Source of the DNA: Cyclobacteriaceae bacterium
GTDB taxonomy: Bacteria > Bacteroidota > Bacteroidia > Cytophagales > Cyclobacteriaceae
NCBI GenBank assembly: GCA_024644875.1
Contig: JAHEGY010000037.1
Coordinates: 1-40,065, forward strand
Direction of reading: 5' to 3'
Length of the DNA: 40,065 nt
Positions 33,720-40,065 of the stretch are shown piece by piece. The notes beneath the pieces were generated by a model. The model worked only from the letters and a program-made list of their open reading frames with translations. It ran no database searches and was not told where the DNA came from. The position numbers and the translations under genes are program-made. Within the stretch, counting starts at the first letter, position 1; each line of letters begins with the position of its first letter.

Positions 33720-34039
33720 GGCGTATTTCGTAAAAAAGTATTCCATATCAGCGATATCAGATCCCTATCCTTAAGCTTGAAGATTAGCTTCTGAATATAT
33801 CAGACCTGGATTATTTCTGTCCTGGAGAATTACCAGCGTTTAATTAATTCATGCAATTTCATCAGGGTTAATGGTAATCTTTGATATAATACTTCCCGGT
33901 CATGTATGAAACTTAAAATTTTATAGTTTCTTACCAGGTCCGATCAATAAAAACATTTCCACAGCTTTAAACCATTTCATGCAAGTGTTGTCAAAGGGTA
34001 AAATTCAACTGGAAAATGTTTAACCAAATAATTAAAACT
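33720..34039. other. Non-coding spacer with palindrome
   Basis: About 320 bp without a supported gene. It includes a near-perfect 23-nt palindrome (33908-33930, arms GAAACT and AGTTTC around an AT-rich core) and two copies of TTCATGCAA about 130 bp apart (near 33848 and 33977). No terminator with a T-tract was found after the hydrolase. It may carry the promoter or leader of the small basic protein gene. Confidence 0.4.
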
Positions 34040-34354
34040 ATGAAAAAGGGAATTTTAATAATCGGATTTTGTCTCGCGACATTTAGCCTTGCCAATGCAC
34101 AGAACACACCTGGGATCAGACACACCCAGAAACACCAGACAATGAGAATCAGTCAGGGTGTAAAAAGTGGGGAACTAACGAAACATGAAACCAGGAGATT
34201 GGTAAGGGAGCAAAAACATATTCGGCATGAAAAGCGTTTAGCGAAAGCTGATGGTAAGGTCACAAGACGAGAACGCAAAAATATCCGTCACGAGCAGCGG
34301 GTTGCTAACCGTGACATTTATCGACAAAAACACGATAAGCAGGATCGAAATTAA
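34040..34354 (+). CDS. Small, very basic secreted protein with duplicated motif
   Basis: From ATG 34040 (an earlier in-frame ATG is at 34016) the product is 104 residues with a signal peptide (LIIGFCLATFSLANAQ). The mature part is rich in Arg, Lys, His and Gln. It holds two related units: GELTKHETRRLVREQKHIR and GKVTRRERKNIRHEQRVA, each a G-x-[LV]-T turn followed by a charged helix. Similar small basic proteins are common but uncharacterised in Bacteroidota. It is followed by a strong terminator, so it is probably transcribed alone. Function is unknown. Confidence 0.75.
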   Translation: MKKGILIIGFCLATFSLANAQNTPGIRHTQKHQTMRISQGVKSGELTKHETRRLVREQKHIRHEKRLAKADGKVTRRERKNIRHEQRVANRDIYRQKHDKQDRN

Positions 34355-34398
34355 TGCTCAGGTTTTCTCATAAAAGTTAAGGTAAATCCTTCAAAATG

Positions 34399-34437
34399 AA
34401 CTCATGGTCAGCATTCAGGCCATGAGTTTTATTTTTT
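34399..34437 (+). terminator. Intrinsic terminator after the small basic protein
   Basis: AACTCATGG (34399-34407) pairs perfectly with CCATGAGTT (34420-34428) around a 12-nt loop and is followed by a T-rich run to 34437. It is 45 nt past the stop codon of the small basic protein. Confidence 0.85.
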
Positions 34438-34492
34438 GAAGTAAGCAGTGGGTTTTTCAGGATAGTTAGGGTGGAAGTACAGTAAGGACAGG

Positions 34493-34642
34493 CTAGTCTT
34501 CAAATACTTTCTCGATTCTCTGGGTAATTTTCTTTTCAATCTGATTGGCCTGGGATTTTATATGTGTACCGGCAAAACACTCGGCAATAACTATGATTGC
34601 TACGATCATTCCTAATATCACATATATTAATTTCTTGCCCAT
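34493..34642 (-). CDS. Possible tiny single-pass membrane protein
   Basis: A 49-residue reading frame from ATG 34642 (a possible earlier ATG is at 34681) has one membrane helix, LIYVILGMIVAIIVIAECFA, preceded by a positive GKK, and a charged amphipathic tail HIKSQANQIEKKITQRIEKVF. The positive-inside pattern and clean helix argue for a real protein, but there is no homology evidence and the gene stands alone between a terminator and valS. Confidence 0.45.
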   Translation of the reverse strand: MGKKLIYVILGMIVAIIVIAECFAGTHIKSQANQIEKKITQRIEKVFED

Positions 34643-34763
34643 AAGTTTTTGATTTCTTATAATATATAGATCAATAAACATACCAAAAGGTTTAAAGCCT
34701 CTGAAAAAAAAATGTTAAAAAAGGTTAATAAAGAATGGTATCACTTATGCCCATATTTTTAAC

Positions 34764-34771
34764 TAATTTTG
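34764..34771 (+). promoter_or_regulatory. Candidate -7 box for valS
   Basis: TAATTTTG matches TAnnTTTG and ends 33 nt before the valS ATG. No TTTG is seen at the -33 distance. Confidence 0.45.
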
Positions 34772-34804
34772 CGCCTGTTTAAACATTACAAATAATTTCA
34801 AATT

Positions 34805-37495
34805 ATGGCTTTATCAAAGAAGTATGATCCAAAGCAGGTTGAAGACAGGCTTTATAAGCAATGGATGGATAAGAGATTCTTTCATGCCCGGCCTGATAAA
34901 GATAAAAAATCATACAGCATTGTAATACCGCCACCCAATGTTACAGGTGTTTTACATATGGGCCATATGCTGAATAATACCATACAGGACATTTTAATCA
35001 GAAAAGCCAGGATGGAAGGTATGGAGGCCTGTTGGGTTCCGGGAACAGATCATGCTTCTATTGCTACTGAAGCCAAGGTTGTTGGTATGCTCAGGGAAAA
35101 AGGTGTTAAAAAATCCGATCTTGACCGTGACAGGTTTATGGAGCATGCCTGGGAATGGAAAGAAAAATACGGAGGTATCATACTTGAACAGCTTAAGAAA
35201 TTAGGAGCTTCATGTGACTGGGACAGGACCAGTTTTACTATGGACCCGGAATATTATGAGGCGGTTATCCGGGTTTTTGTTGACTTTTATAAAAAAGGAT
35301 ATATATACAGAGGCTTGAGAATGATCAATTGGGATTGTGAAGCCAGGACCGCATTATCGAATGAAGAAGTCATTTATAAGGAAGAGGGTGAACAAACAAA
35401 TTTATTCTATATCAGATACCAGGTAAAAGATGAAGACAACAGATGGGTCATAGTAGCTACAGTCCGGCCTGAAACAATTCTGGGAGATACAGCCATAGCG
35501 GTCAATCCACATGATGAAAGATACAAAGACCTTATAGGGAAGAAAGTCCTGGTACCAATAATTGATAGAGAAATACCGGTTATAGCCGATGAATATGTTG
35601 ATATGGAATTCGGAACAGGGTGTCTTAAGATAACCCCAGCCCACGATCCCAATGATTATGAGATTGGATTAAGCCATAACCTCCCTGTTATTGACACGAT
35701 CAATGATGATGGCACCCTGAATGAAAAGTGTGAAGTTGAAAAATATATAGGCCTTGACAGGTTTAAAGTACGAAAATTAGTAGTAAAAGACCTCGAAGAT
35801 CTTGATCAGCTTGTAAAAGTAGAAGCTTTCAATACTCGAATCGGACGGTCAGAAAGGACCGACAGTATAGTAGAGCCAAAACTTTCGCTTCAGTGGTTTA
35901 TCAAAATGAAAGAGGTTTCAAAAAAAGCGCTTGAAGCGGTTGAAACAAATGAAGTATCCCTCCATCCTCCAAAATTCAAAAATACATACAGATACTGGAT
36001 GGAAAATGTTCGTGACTGGTGCATATCACGGCAATTATGGTGGGGTCATAGAATCCCTGCATATTATTATGGAAAAGATCAGGATGATTATGTGGTGGCC
36101 GAGTCATTGGATGAAGCTTTGTCCATGGCCAGGAAAAAATCAGGTAATGATTCTTTAACGGCCAGGGACCTCACGCAGGATGAAGACGTTCTGGATACAT
36201 GGGCATCATCCTGGCTCTGGCCGATGCAGGTGTTTAATGGTCTGGGTAACGGATTTTTCGATAAGGAAAAAGGAAAGATCATAAAGGGATCCAATCCTGA
36301 CCTGGATTACTTTTATCCTACAAACGTTTTAGTAACAGCTCCGGATATACTGTTTTTCTGGGTAGCCAGAATGATCATAGCCGGATACGAATATATGGAT
36401 GAAAAACCATTTAAGGATGTGTATCTAACGGGTATGGTCAGGGATATTAAACGAAGGAAAATGTCTAAATCGCTGGGGAACTCTCCCGATCCTATCGAAT
36501 TGATCGATGAATATGGAGCCGATGGTGTCAGAACAGGCATGCTTTTTAGCTCTCCGGCTGGTAATGACCTGCTATTTGATATAAAATTATGTGAACAGGG
36601 AAGAAATTTCGCCAATAAGATCTGGAATGCTTACCGCTTGATAGATGGCTGGAATGTTGATGAATCCCTGGTCAACCAGGATCACGACATTGCGGTGAAG
36701 TGGTTTGAATCCAAAATGTATCAATCCCTTGAATCGGTAGAGGACAGTTTTTCGAAATATAGAATGTCTGATGCTTTATTGGCTATATACCGTTTAATCT
36801 GGGAAGATTTTTGTTCATGGTACCTGGAATTGATCAAACCAGGATTTGAAGAACCGATCGATAAAAAAACATATTATGCAACACAGGGTTTCCTCGAGAA
36901 CCTAATGAAAATACTTCACCCCTTTATGCCGTTTATAACGGAGGAAATATACCGGAATATGGCTACAAGACAGAAGGACGATTTCATTATCAAGGCCGAC
37001 TATCCAAAAGCCGGGAATTATGATAAAAAGATCATTGAGGAAGCTGATGAAACTTTTGGGATAATTTCCAACATCAGAAATATCCGGAACAGCAGAGGTA
37101 TTTCCCAAAAGCAACCAATATCTTTATTTATCAAAACCACGAATAAAGATCGGTTCTCTACGTTTGAACATTCTTTGAAAAAGCTTGCCAACCTCGAGGA
37201 AATAAAATTTGTGGATGAGAAAATACCGGGTACCATTCATTTTATAATAAAGACCGATGAATTTTACATACCGGTTGAAGGAGAATTTGACCCTAAAAAA
37301 CAAATTGAGGAACTGGAAAAGGAATTGGCTTATACAAAAGGGTTTCTGGCATCTATATTAAAAAAACTTAACAATGAGAATTTTGTTAATAATGCCCCCG
37401 AAAAGGTAGTCCTGAATGAGGAAAAAAAGAAATCTGATGCTGAAGGAAAAATACAAAAACTTGAAGAAAGTCTCAAAAACTTAAAATCCAGTTGA
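34805..37495 (+). CDS. valS: Valyl-tRNA synthetase
   Basis: This class I synthetase charges tRNA-Val. The 896-residue product has the HIGH-type motif HMGH at 51-54 in PPPNVTGVLHMGH, the editing (CP1) domain with a VATVRPETILGDTAIAV block, the KMSKS loop at 552-556, the anticodon-binding helical domain, and a C-terminal coiled-coil arm rich in Glu and Lys typical of ValRS. All key motifs are intact. It appears to be a single-gene unit or the head of a short operon with the next gene. Confidence 0.98.
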   Translation: MALSKKYDPKQVEDRLYKQWMDKRFFHARPDKDKKSYSIVIPPPNVTGVLHMGHMLNNTIQDILIRKARMEGMEACWVPGTDHASIATEAKVVGMLREKGVKKSDLDRDRFMEHAWEWKEKYGGIILEQLKKLGASCDWDRTSFTMDPEYYEAVIRVFVDFYKKGYIYRGLRMINWDCEARTALSNEEVIYKEEGEQTNLFYIRYQVKDEDNRWVIVATVRPETILGDTAIAVNPHDERYKDLIGKKVLVPIIDREIPVIADEYVDMEFGTGCLKITPAHDPNDYEIGLSHNLPVIDTINDDGTLNEKCEVEKYIGLDRFKVRKLVVKDLEDLDQLVKVEAFNTRIGRSERTDSIVEPKLSLQWFIKMKEVSKKALEAVETNEVSLHPPKFKNTYRYWMENVRDWCISRQLWWGHRIPAYYYGKDQDDYVVAESLDEALSMARKKSGNDSLTARDLTQDEDVLDTWASSWLWPMQVFNGLGNGFFDKEKGKIIKGSNPDLDYFYPTNVLVTAPDILFFWVARMIIAGYEYMDEKPFKDVYLTGMVRDIKRRKMSKSLGNSPDPIELIDEYGADGVRTGMLFSSPAGNDLLFDIKLCEQGRNFANKIWNAYRLIDGWNVDESLVNQDHDIAVKWFESKMYQSLESVEDSFSKYRMSDALLAIYRLIWEDFCSWYLELIKPGFEEPIDKKTYYATQGFLENLMKILHPFMPFITEEIYRNMATRQKDDFIIKADYPKAGNYDKKIIEEADETFGIISNIRNIRNSRGISQKQPISLFIKTTNKDRFSTFEHSLKKLANLEEIKFVDEKIPGTIHFIIKTDEFYIPVEGEFDPKKQIEELEKELAYTKGFLASILKKLNNENFVNNAPEKVVLNEEKKKSDAEGKIQKLEESLKNLKSS

Positions 37496-37517
37496 TAAAT
37501 TATTCTCTAATTTTTAT

Positions 37518-37525
37518 TATATTTG
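37518..37525 (+). promoter_or_regulatory. Candidate -7 box after valS
   Basis: TATATTTG matches TAnnTTTG exactly, 27 nt before the ATG at 37553. A TTG lies 23 nt upstream (37492-37494), 2 nt longer than the usual spacing. This suggests the gene after valS has its own promoter. Confidence 0.45.
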
Positions 37526-37552
37526 ACTGAGGGCCAATATATTAAGGCTCAA

Positions 37553-38056
37553 ATGGATACAAAATTATTCACATTAGATAAAAACTACTTATTAAAGGAA
37601 GTGCAGATCAAAGTCAGGGCAAAGCTTCTCAGGCAACTTGTCTCTGATATTAAGGTTCTGTACCTGGAAAAATTCAATCCGCTTGGACTGGTTGATGAAA
37701 CGATCATAATACTGAAAAATACCGAATGCCAGGATATCGATTACCTGAATTCTTTTTATTATGAGCTTGCCGGGATCTATAGATTAAAATATGGGGAAAA
37801 TCAGCTTGAATTCCTTTTCGATGGCTCATCACATTACATCAAATATGAGAAAGAGTGGCGCAGGAAGTTCCAGAAATGGATGAATGAATTTTCACATCAT
37901 AAACATTTTGTGCGGGCAATTTTAGAAGGTTCTTACCTGGATACCCAGGAAAACAGTAAAAAAAATATTCAGATACGCTTAAAGTTATTCCTCGAGCAAT
38001 ATTTTCATTTAAGGGTTTATAAATATCGAGGGATCAGAAGATTAAGATCAGCCTGA
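37553..38056 (+). CDS. Conserved-looking protein of unknown function
   Basis: I do not recognise this family. From ATG 37553 the product is 167 residues, soluble and basic near its C-terminus (YKYRGIRRLRSA). It has no signal peptide or membrane segment. It is rich in aromatic and charged residues (ELAGIYRLKYGENQLEFLFD, KYEKEWRRKFQKWMNEF) and is probably alpha-helical. A TTG at 37523 would add 10 residues but overlaps the candidate promoter box. It follows valS by 57 nt and converges with dapF, 10 nt apart. Codon use looks like that of its neighbours. Confidence 0.7.
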   Translation: MDTKLFTLDKNYLLKEVQIKVRAKLLRQLVSDIKVLYLEKFNPLGLVDETIIILKNTECQDIDYLNSFYYELAGIYRLKYGENQLEFLFDGSSHYIKYEKEWRRKFQKWMNEFSHHKHFVRAILEGSYLDTQENSKKNIQIRLKLFLEQYFHLRVYKYRGIRRLRSA

Positions 38057-38066
38057 TGACCTTGCA

Positions 38067-38843
38067 TTAAACTAATACAATTCCTTCAAATACCTTTTCA
38101 GCTGGTCCGATCAAATATATACTCTGAAACACTCCTTCCCGAACCTGCTCAAAACGGACAGTTAGTTCACCACCTAATGTCATTATTTTAACCTCTCCTT
38201 TCTTCAGGTTTTTCCCAAATGCCAGCGCTGAAGCCGTAACCCCCGTGCCACAGGACAGCGTTTCATTCTCAACGCCTCTTTCATAAGTCCGGACAAAAAT
38301 CTCCCCCTTGCCCCTCAACTGAACGAAATTTACATTTGTCCCTTCAGGTGCGAATTCATTACTTTCCCTGATCTGCTTACCCGTTTCCAAAATACTATAA
38401 TTTTCAACATTTTCTACAAATCGAACATAATGAGGTGATCCGGTATTCAGGAAAAGGTCTTCCTTTTCTGTAGGTATTATATCAGTTACATCCGGCATTC
38501 TGAGATGAACCAGATCATTTTCAATAATGGCATGGAGAGGACCCTCAATGGTTAAAAAGGTAGTTTCAAACTCTATCATATTTAAGTGATGGCCAAACAT
38601 AACGGCACATCTGCTGCCGTTGCCACATAAACTCTTTGAACCGTCAGGGTTAATATAGATCATTTCAAAATCATATTCGGGATGATCTTCGATCAGTATC
38701 AATCCATCAGATCCTATTCCAAATTTCCTGTCGCAAAGTCTGGCAATTAATTCTAGATCATTTTGATTGAAGATCCCATTTCGATTATCGATCATAACGA
38801 AATCATTACCGGTACCTTGATATTTTGAAAATTTCAACTCCAT
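38067..38843 (-). CDS. dapF: Diaminopimelate epimerase
   Basis: DapF converts LL- to meso-diaminopimelate for peptidoglycan and lysine. The 258-residue product starts with the typical FSKYQGTGNDFVMIDN block. Both catalytic cysteines are present: the first in SLCGNGSRC and the second in LSCGTGVTASA. The length is near the family norm. The gene is on the same strand as rplS, but the rplS terminator lies between them, so it probably has a separate promoter. Confidence 0.97.
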   Translation of the reverse strand: MELKFSKYQGTGNDFVMIDNRNGIFNQNDLELIARLCDRKFGIGSDGLILIEDHPEYDFEMIYINPDGSKSLCGNGSRCAVMFGHHLNMIEFETTFLTIEGPLHAIIENDLVHLRMPDVTDIIPTEKEDLFLNTGSPHYVRFVENVENYSILETGKQIRESNEFAPEGTNVNFVQLRGKGEIFVRTYERGVENETLSCGTGVTASALAFGKNLKKGEVKIMTLGGELTVRFEQVREGVFQSIYLIGPAEKVFEGIVLV

Positions 38844-38858
38844 TTTAACTCAATATAG

Positions 38859-38886
38859 AAAAAAAAAGCCGGCTAATGGGCCGGCT
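38859..38886 (-). terminator. Intrinsic terminator of the trmD-rplS transcript
   Basis: On the minus strand AGCCGGC (38886 down) pairs with GCCGGCT (to 38867) across a 6-nt loop and is followed by nine Ts. The GC-rich stem stands out in this AT-rich region. It lies 22 nt past the rplS stop codon. Confidence 0.9.
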
Positions 38887-38908
38887 AATCAATATATCAT
38901 TGAAATAT

Positions 38909-39262
38909 TTATATTTTTTCCTTGACCTTGGCTGCTTTTCCTTGCTTACCACGGAGATAAAATAACCTGGCCCTTCTTACATGTCCTTTCCTGATTATCT
39001 CAATTTTATCGATACTGGGAGACAGGATAGGAAAAATCCTTTCTACACCTACACCATTTGAGATTTTTCGTACGGTAAATGTCTCTCCATTCGTATTGGT
39101 ATGTCTGCGCTGTATTACGGTACCCTGGAATTGCTGAATACGCTCCTTATTCCCTTCTTTAATCTTTACGTGAATGTTTACAGTATCGCCAGCTTTAAAA
39201 TCAGGATGCTTAGATTCCTTCTCGAGAAATTCCTTTTCTACTTCTTTAATTAGATCGCTCAT
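38909..39262 (-). CDS. rplS: 50S ribosomal protein L19
   Basis: L19 lies at the 30S-50S interface. The 117-residue protein has the canonical [46 protein letters not shown] and [20 protein letters not shown] blocks. It follows trmD in the conserved rpsP-rimM-trmD-rplS order, with a 73-nt gap that holds a candidate promoter, and is followed by a strong terminator. Confidence 0.98.
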   Translation of the reverse strand: MSDLIKEVEKEFLEKESKHPDFKAGDTVNIHVKIKEGNKERIQQFQGTVIQRRHTNTNGETFTVRKISNGVGVERIFPILSPSIDKIEIIRKGHVRRARLFYLRGKQGKAAKVKEKI

Positions 39263-39296
39263 GACCGTTTTCTTATTATAATTTGGAAATGGAGTG

Positions 39297-39304
39297 CAAA
39301 TATA
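39297..39304 (-). promoter_or_regulatory. Candidate -7 box for rplS
   Basis: Minus-strand TATATTTG matches TAnnTTTG, 34 nt upstream of the rplS ATG inside the trmD-rplS gap. No -33 TTTG is found at the usual spacing. It may give rplS an extra transcription start over trmD. Confidence 0.4.
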
Positions 39305-39335
39305 ATGATTTTAATTAAATACGTCCTTACTCCAA

Positions 39336-40025
39336 TTATTTATTTTGTTCTTTTTTAATGAGGTCCGGCCTTCGCAATTTGGTTCTTTCTACAGATTGCT
39401 CAAATCTCCATTCTTCTATCTTCTTTTCATTTCCGGATAACAATATTGACGGGACAACCATACCCTGAAATTTCTCTGGCCGGGTAAATACCGGAGGTGC
39501 GATAAGCCCATCCTGAAAGGAATCAGAAAGTGCAGAGGATTCATCATTTATTGCCCCCGGAAGCAATCTGACAACAGCATCTGTAATTACGGCGGCTCCC
39601 AGTTCCCCACCAGTTAGAACATAATTACCGATACTGATCTCGCGTGTAATAAAATTTTGTCTGACCCTTTCATCAACACCTTTATAATGTCCGGCGAGAA
39701 GTATTAGATTATCTTTAAGTGACAGTTCATTTGCTATTCCCTGATCAAATATCTGTCCATCAGGGCTTAGATAAATAATCTCATCATAGGTCCGATCTTT
39801 CTTAAGTGAGTTGATGCAATTGGCTATGGGCTCTATCATCAACACCATCCCGGCCCCTCCACCATAAGCATAATCATCCACTTTCCGGCGTTTATCAGTT
39901 GAAAAATCATGCAGGTTATGCACCTCGATCTCTACTATGTCTCGGTCTCTGGCACGTTTCACAATAGATTCATTAAGAGGACTGGTAATCAAATCAGGCT
40001 GACATGTTATAATATCAATTCGCAT
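39336..40025 (-). CDS. trmD: tRNA (guanine37-N1)-methyltransferase
   Basis: TrmD methylates G37 in tRNAs to prevent frameshifting. The 229-residue SPOUT enzyme has the [13 protein letters not shown] block, the knot segments [11 protein letters not shown] and [13 protein letters not shown], and the SAM-binding [13 protein letters not shown] stretch. It starts 5 nt after the end of a partial rimM and is followed by rplS, the standard order. Confidence 0.98.
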   Translation of the reverse strand: MRIDIITCQPDLITSPLNESIVKRARDRDIVEIEVHNLHDFSTDKRRKVDDYAYGGGAGMVLMIEPIANCINSLKKDRTYDEIIYLSPDGQIFDQGIANELSLKDNLILLAGHYKGVDERVRQNFITREISIGNYVLTGGELGAAVITDAVVRLLPGAINDESSALSDSFQDGLIAPPVFTRPEKFQGMVVPSILLSGNEKKIEEWRFEQSVERTKLRRPDLIKKEQNK

Positions 40026-40030
40026 AATGG

Positions 40031-40065
40031 TCAGGGATTAAGGTATACATCTAACAGTCCATCCG
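40031..40065 (-). CDS. rimM: Ribosome maturation factor RimM, C-terminal end only
   Basis: The last 10 codons before a TGA at 40033-40031 read [10 protein letters not shown]. This resembles the (P)EGLLDLYL-type C-terminus of RimM as I remember it, and the position directly before trmD is where rimM belongs. The rest lies beyond the window edge. Confidence 0.65.
   Translation of the reverse strand, partial: DGLLDVYLNP

Noticed and set aside
1-40065. Search by eye for CRISPR arrays, insertion sequences, phage, toxin-antitoxin or defence genes.
   Set aside because: No direct-repeat arrays, transposase or integrase motifs, terminal repeats or typical defence domains were found; gene order and composition look chromosomal throughout.

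Overview
This 40 kb window reads as the chromosome of a low-GC, Gram-negative member of the Bacteroidota, probably class Bacteroidia. The signs are a GldA-GldF-GldG ABC module, a Wzi-family outer-membrane protein, a PagL-like lipid A deacylase, GIN-domain and DUF2141 proteins, a UxaE-type tagaturonate epimerase, few clear Shine-Dalgarno sequences, and several TAnnTTTG boxes (the Bacteroidota housekeeping -7 element) upstream of genes. Most of the window is ordinary chromosome. I see no insertion sequence, prophage, CRISPR array, restriction or toxin-antitoxin locus, and no new multi-gene defence system.

Layout. (1) Bases 1-2100, minus strand: tRNA-Tyr, tRNA-Gly, tRNA-Thr, tuf and tRNA-Trp in translation-operon order, with a consensus promoter and two intrinsic-terminator hairpins. 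(2) 2.2-8.3 kb: an M1 aminopeptidase lipoprotein, divergent pyrH-frr, then a minus-strand operon of ECF sigma factor, zinc-type anti-sigma factor, gmk and nadD. nadD starts at UUG directly after the gmk stop. (3) 8.4-15.1 kb: an envelope region with an LpxL-like acyltransferase, GT2 and GT4-type glycosyltransferases, a Wzi-like beta-barrel protein and an MsbA-like ABC exporter. (4) 15.2-21.5 kb: a tightly packed hexuronate operon, uxaE-uxaC-eda-dctPQM. It has the isomerase, the C3/C4 branch epimerase, the final aldolase and a TRAP transporter, but not the reductase, dehydratase and kinase in between. (5) 21.5-25.5 kb: a CBS-pair protein, an SGNH hydrolase, an unknown secreted protein, a GIN-domain lipoprotein and a PagL-like deacylase. 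(6) 25.5-31.8 kb: an SDR oxidoreductase, gldA-gldF-gldG, a DUF4340 protein, a DUF2141 protein and a pirin. (7) 31.8-38.1 kb: a trans-polyprenyl diphosphate synthase, an alpha/beta hydrolase, a small very basic secreted protein with a duplicated motif, a tiny membrane protein, valS and an unknown protein. (8) 38.1-40.1 kb, minus strand: dapF, then rplS, trmD and the last codons of rimM, with a strong terminator after rplS.

Functional links. The envelope genes (acyltransferase, glycosyltransferases, MsbA-like exporter, Wzi, and the deacylase further on) fit LPS or capsule synthesis and remodelling. The six-gene hexuronate operon fits uptake and breakdown of galacturonate and glucuronate from plant or algal polysaccharide, with missing steps presumably encoded elsewhere. 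The most unusual local features are the promoter-proximal terminator before tRNA-Tyr, the in-frame stop/UUG junction between gmk and nadD, the coupling of an ECF sigma/anti-sigma pair to essential nucleotide genes, an extra hydrophobic insertion in DctM, and the missing acidic catalytic residue in the PagL-like protein. Function names rest on motifs read by eye and family knowledge; no database search was run.
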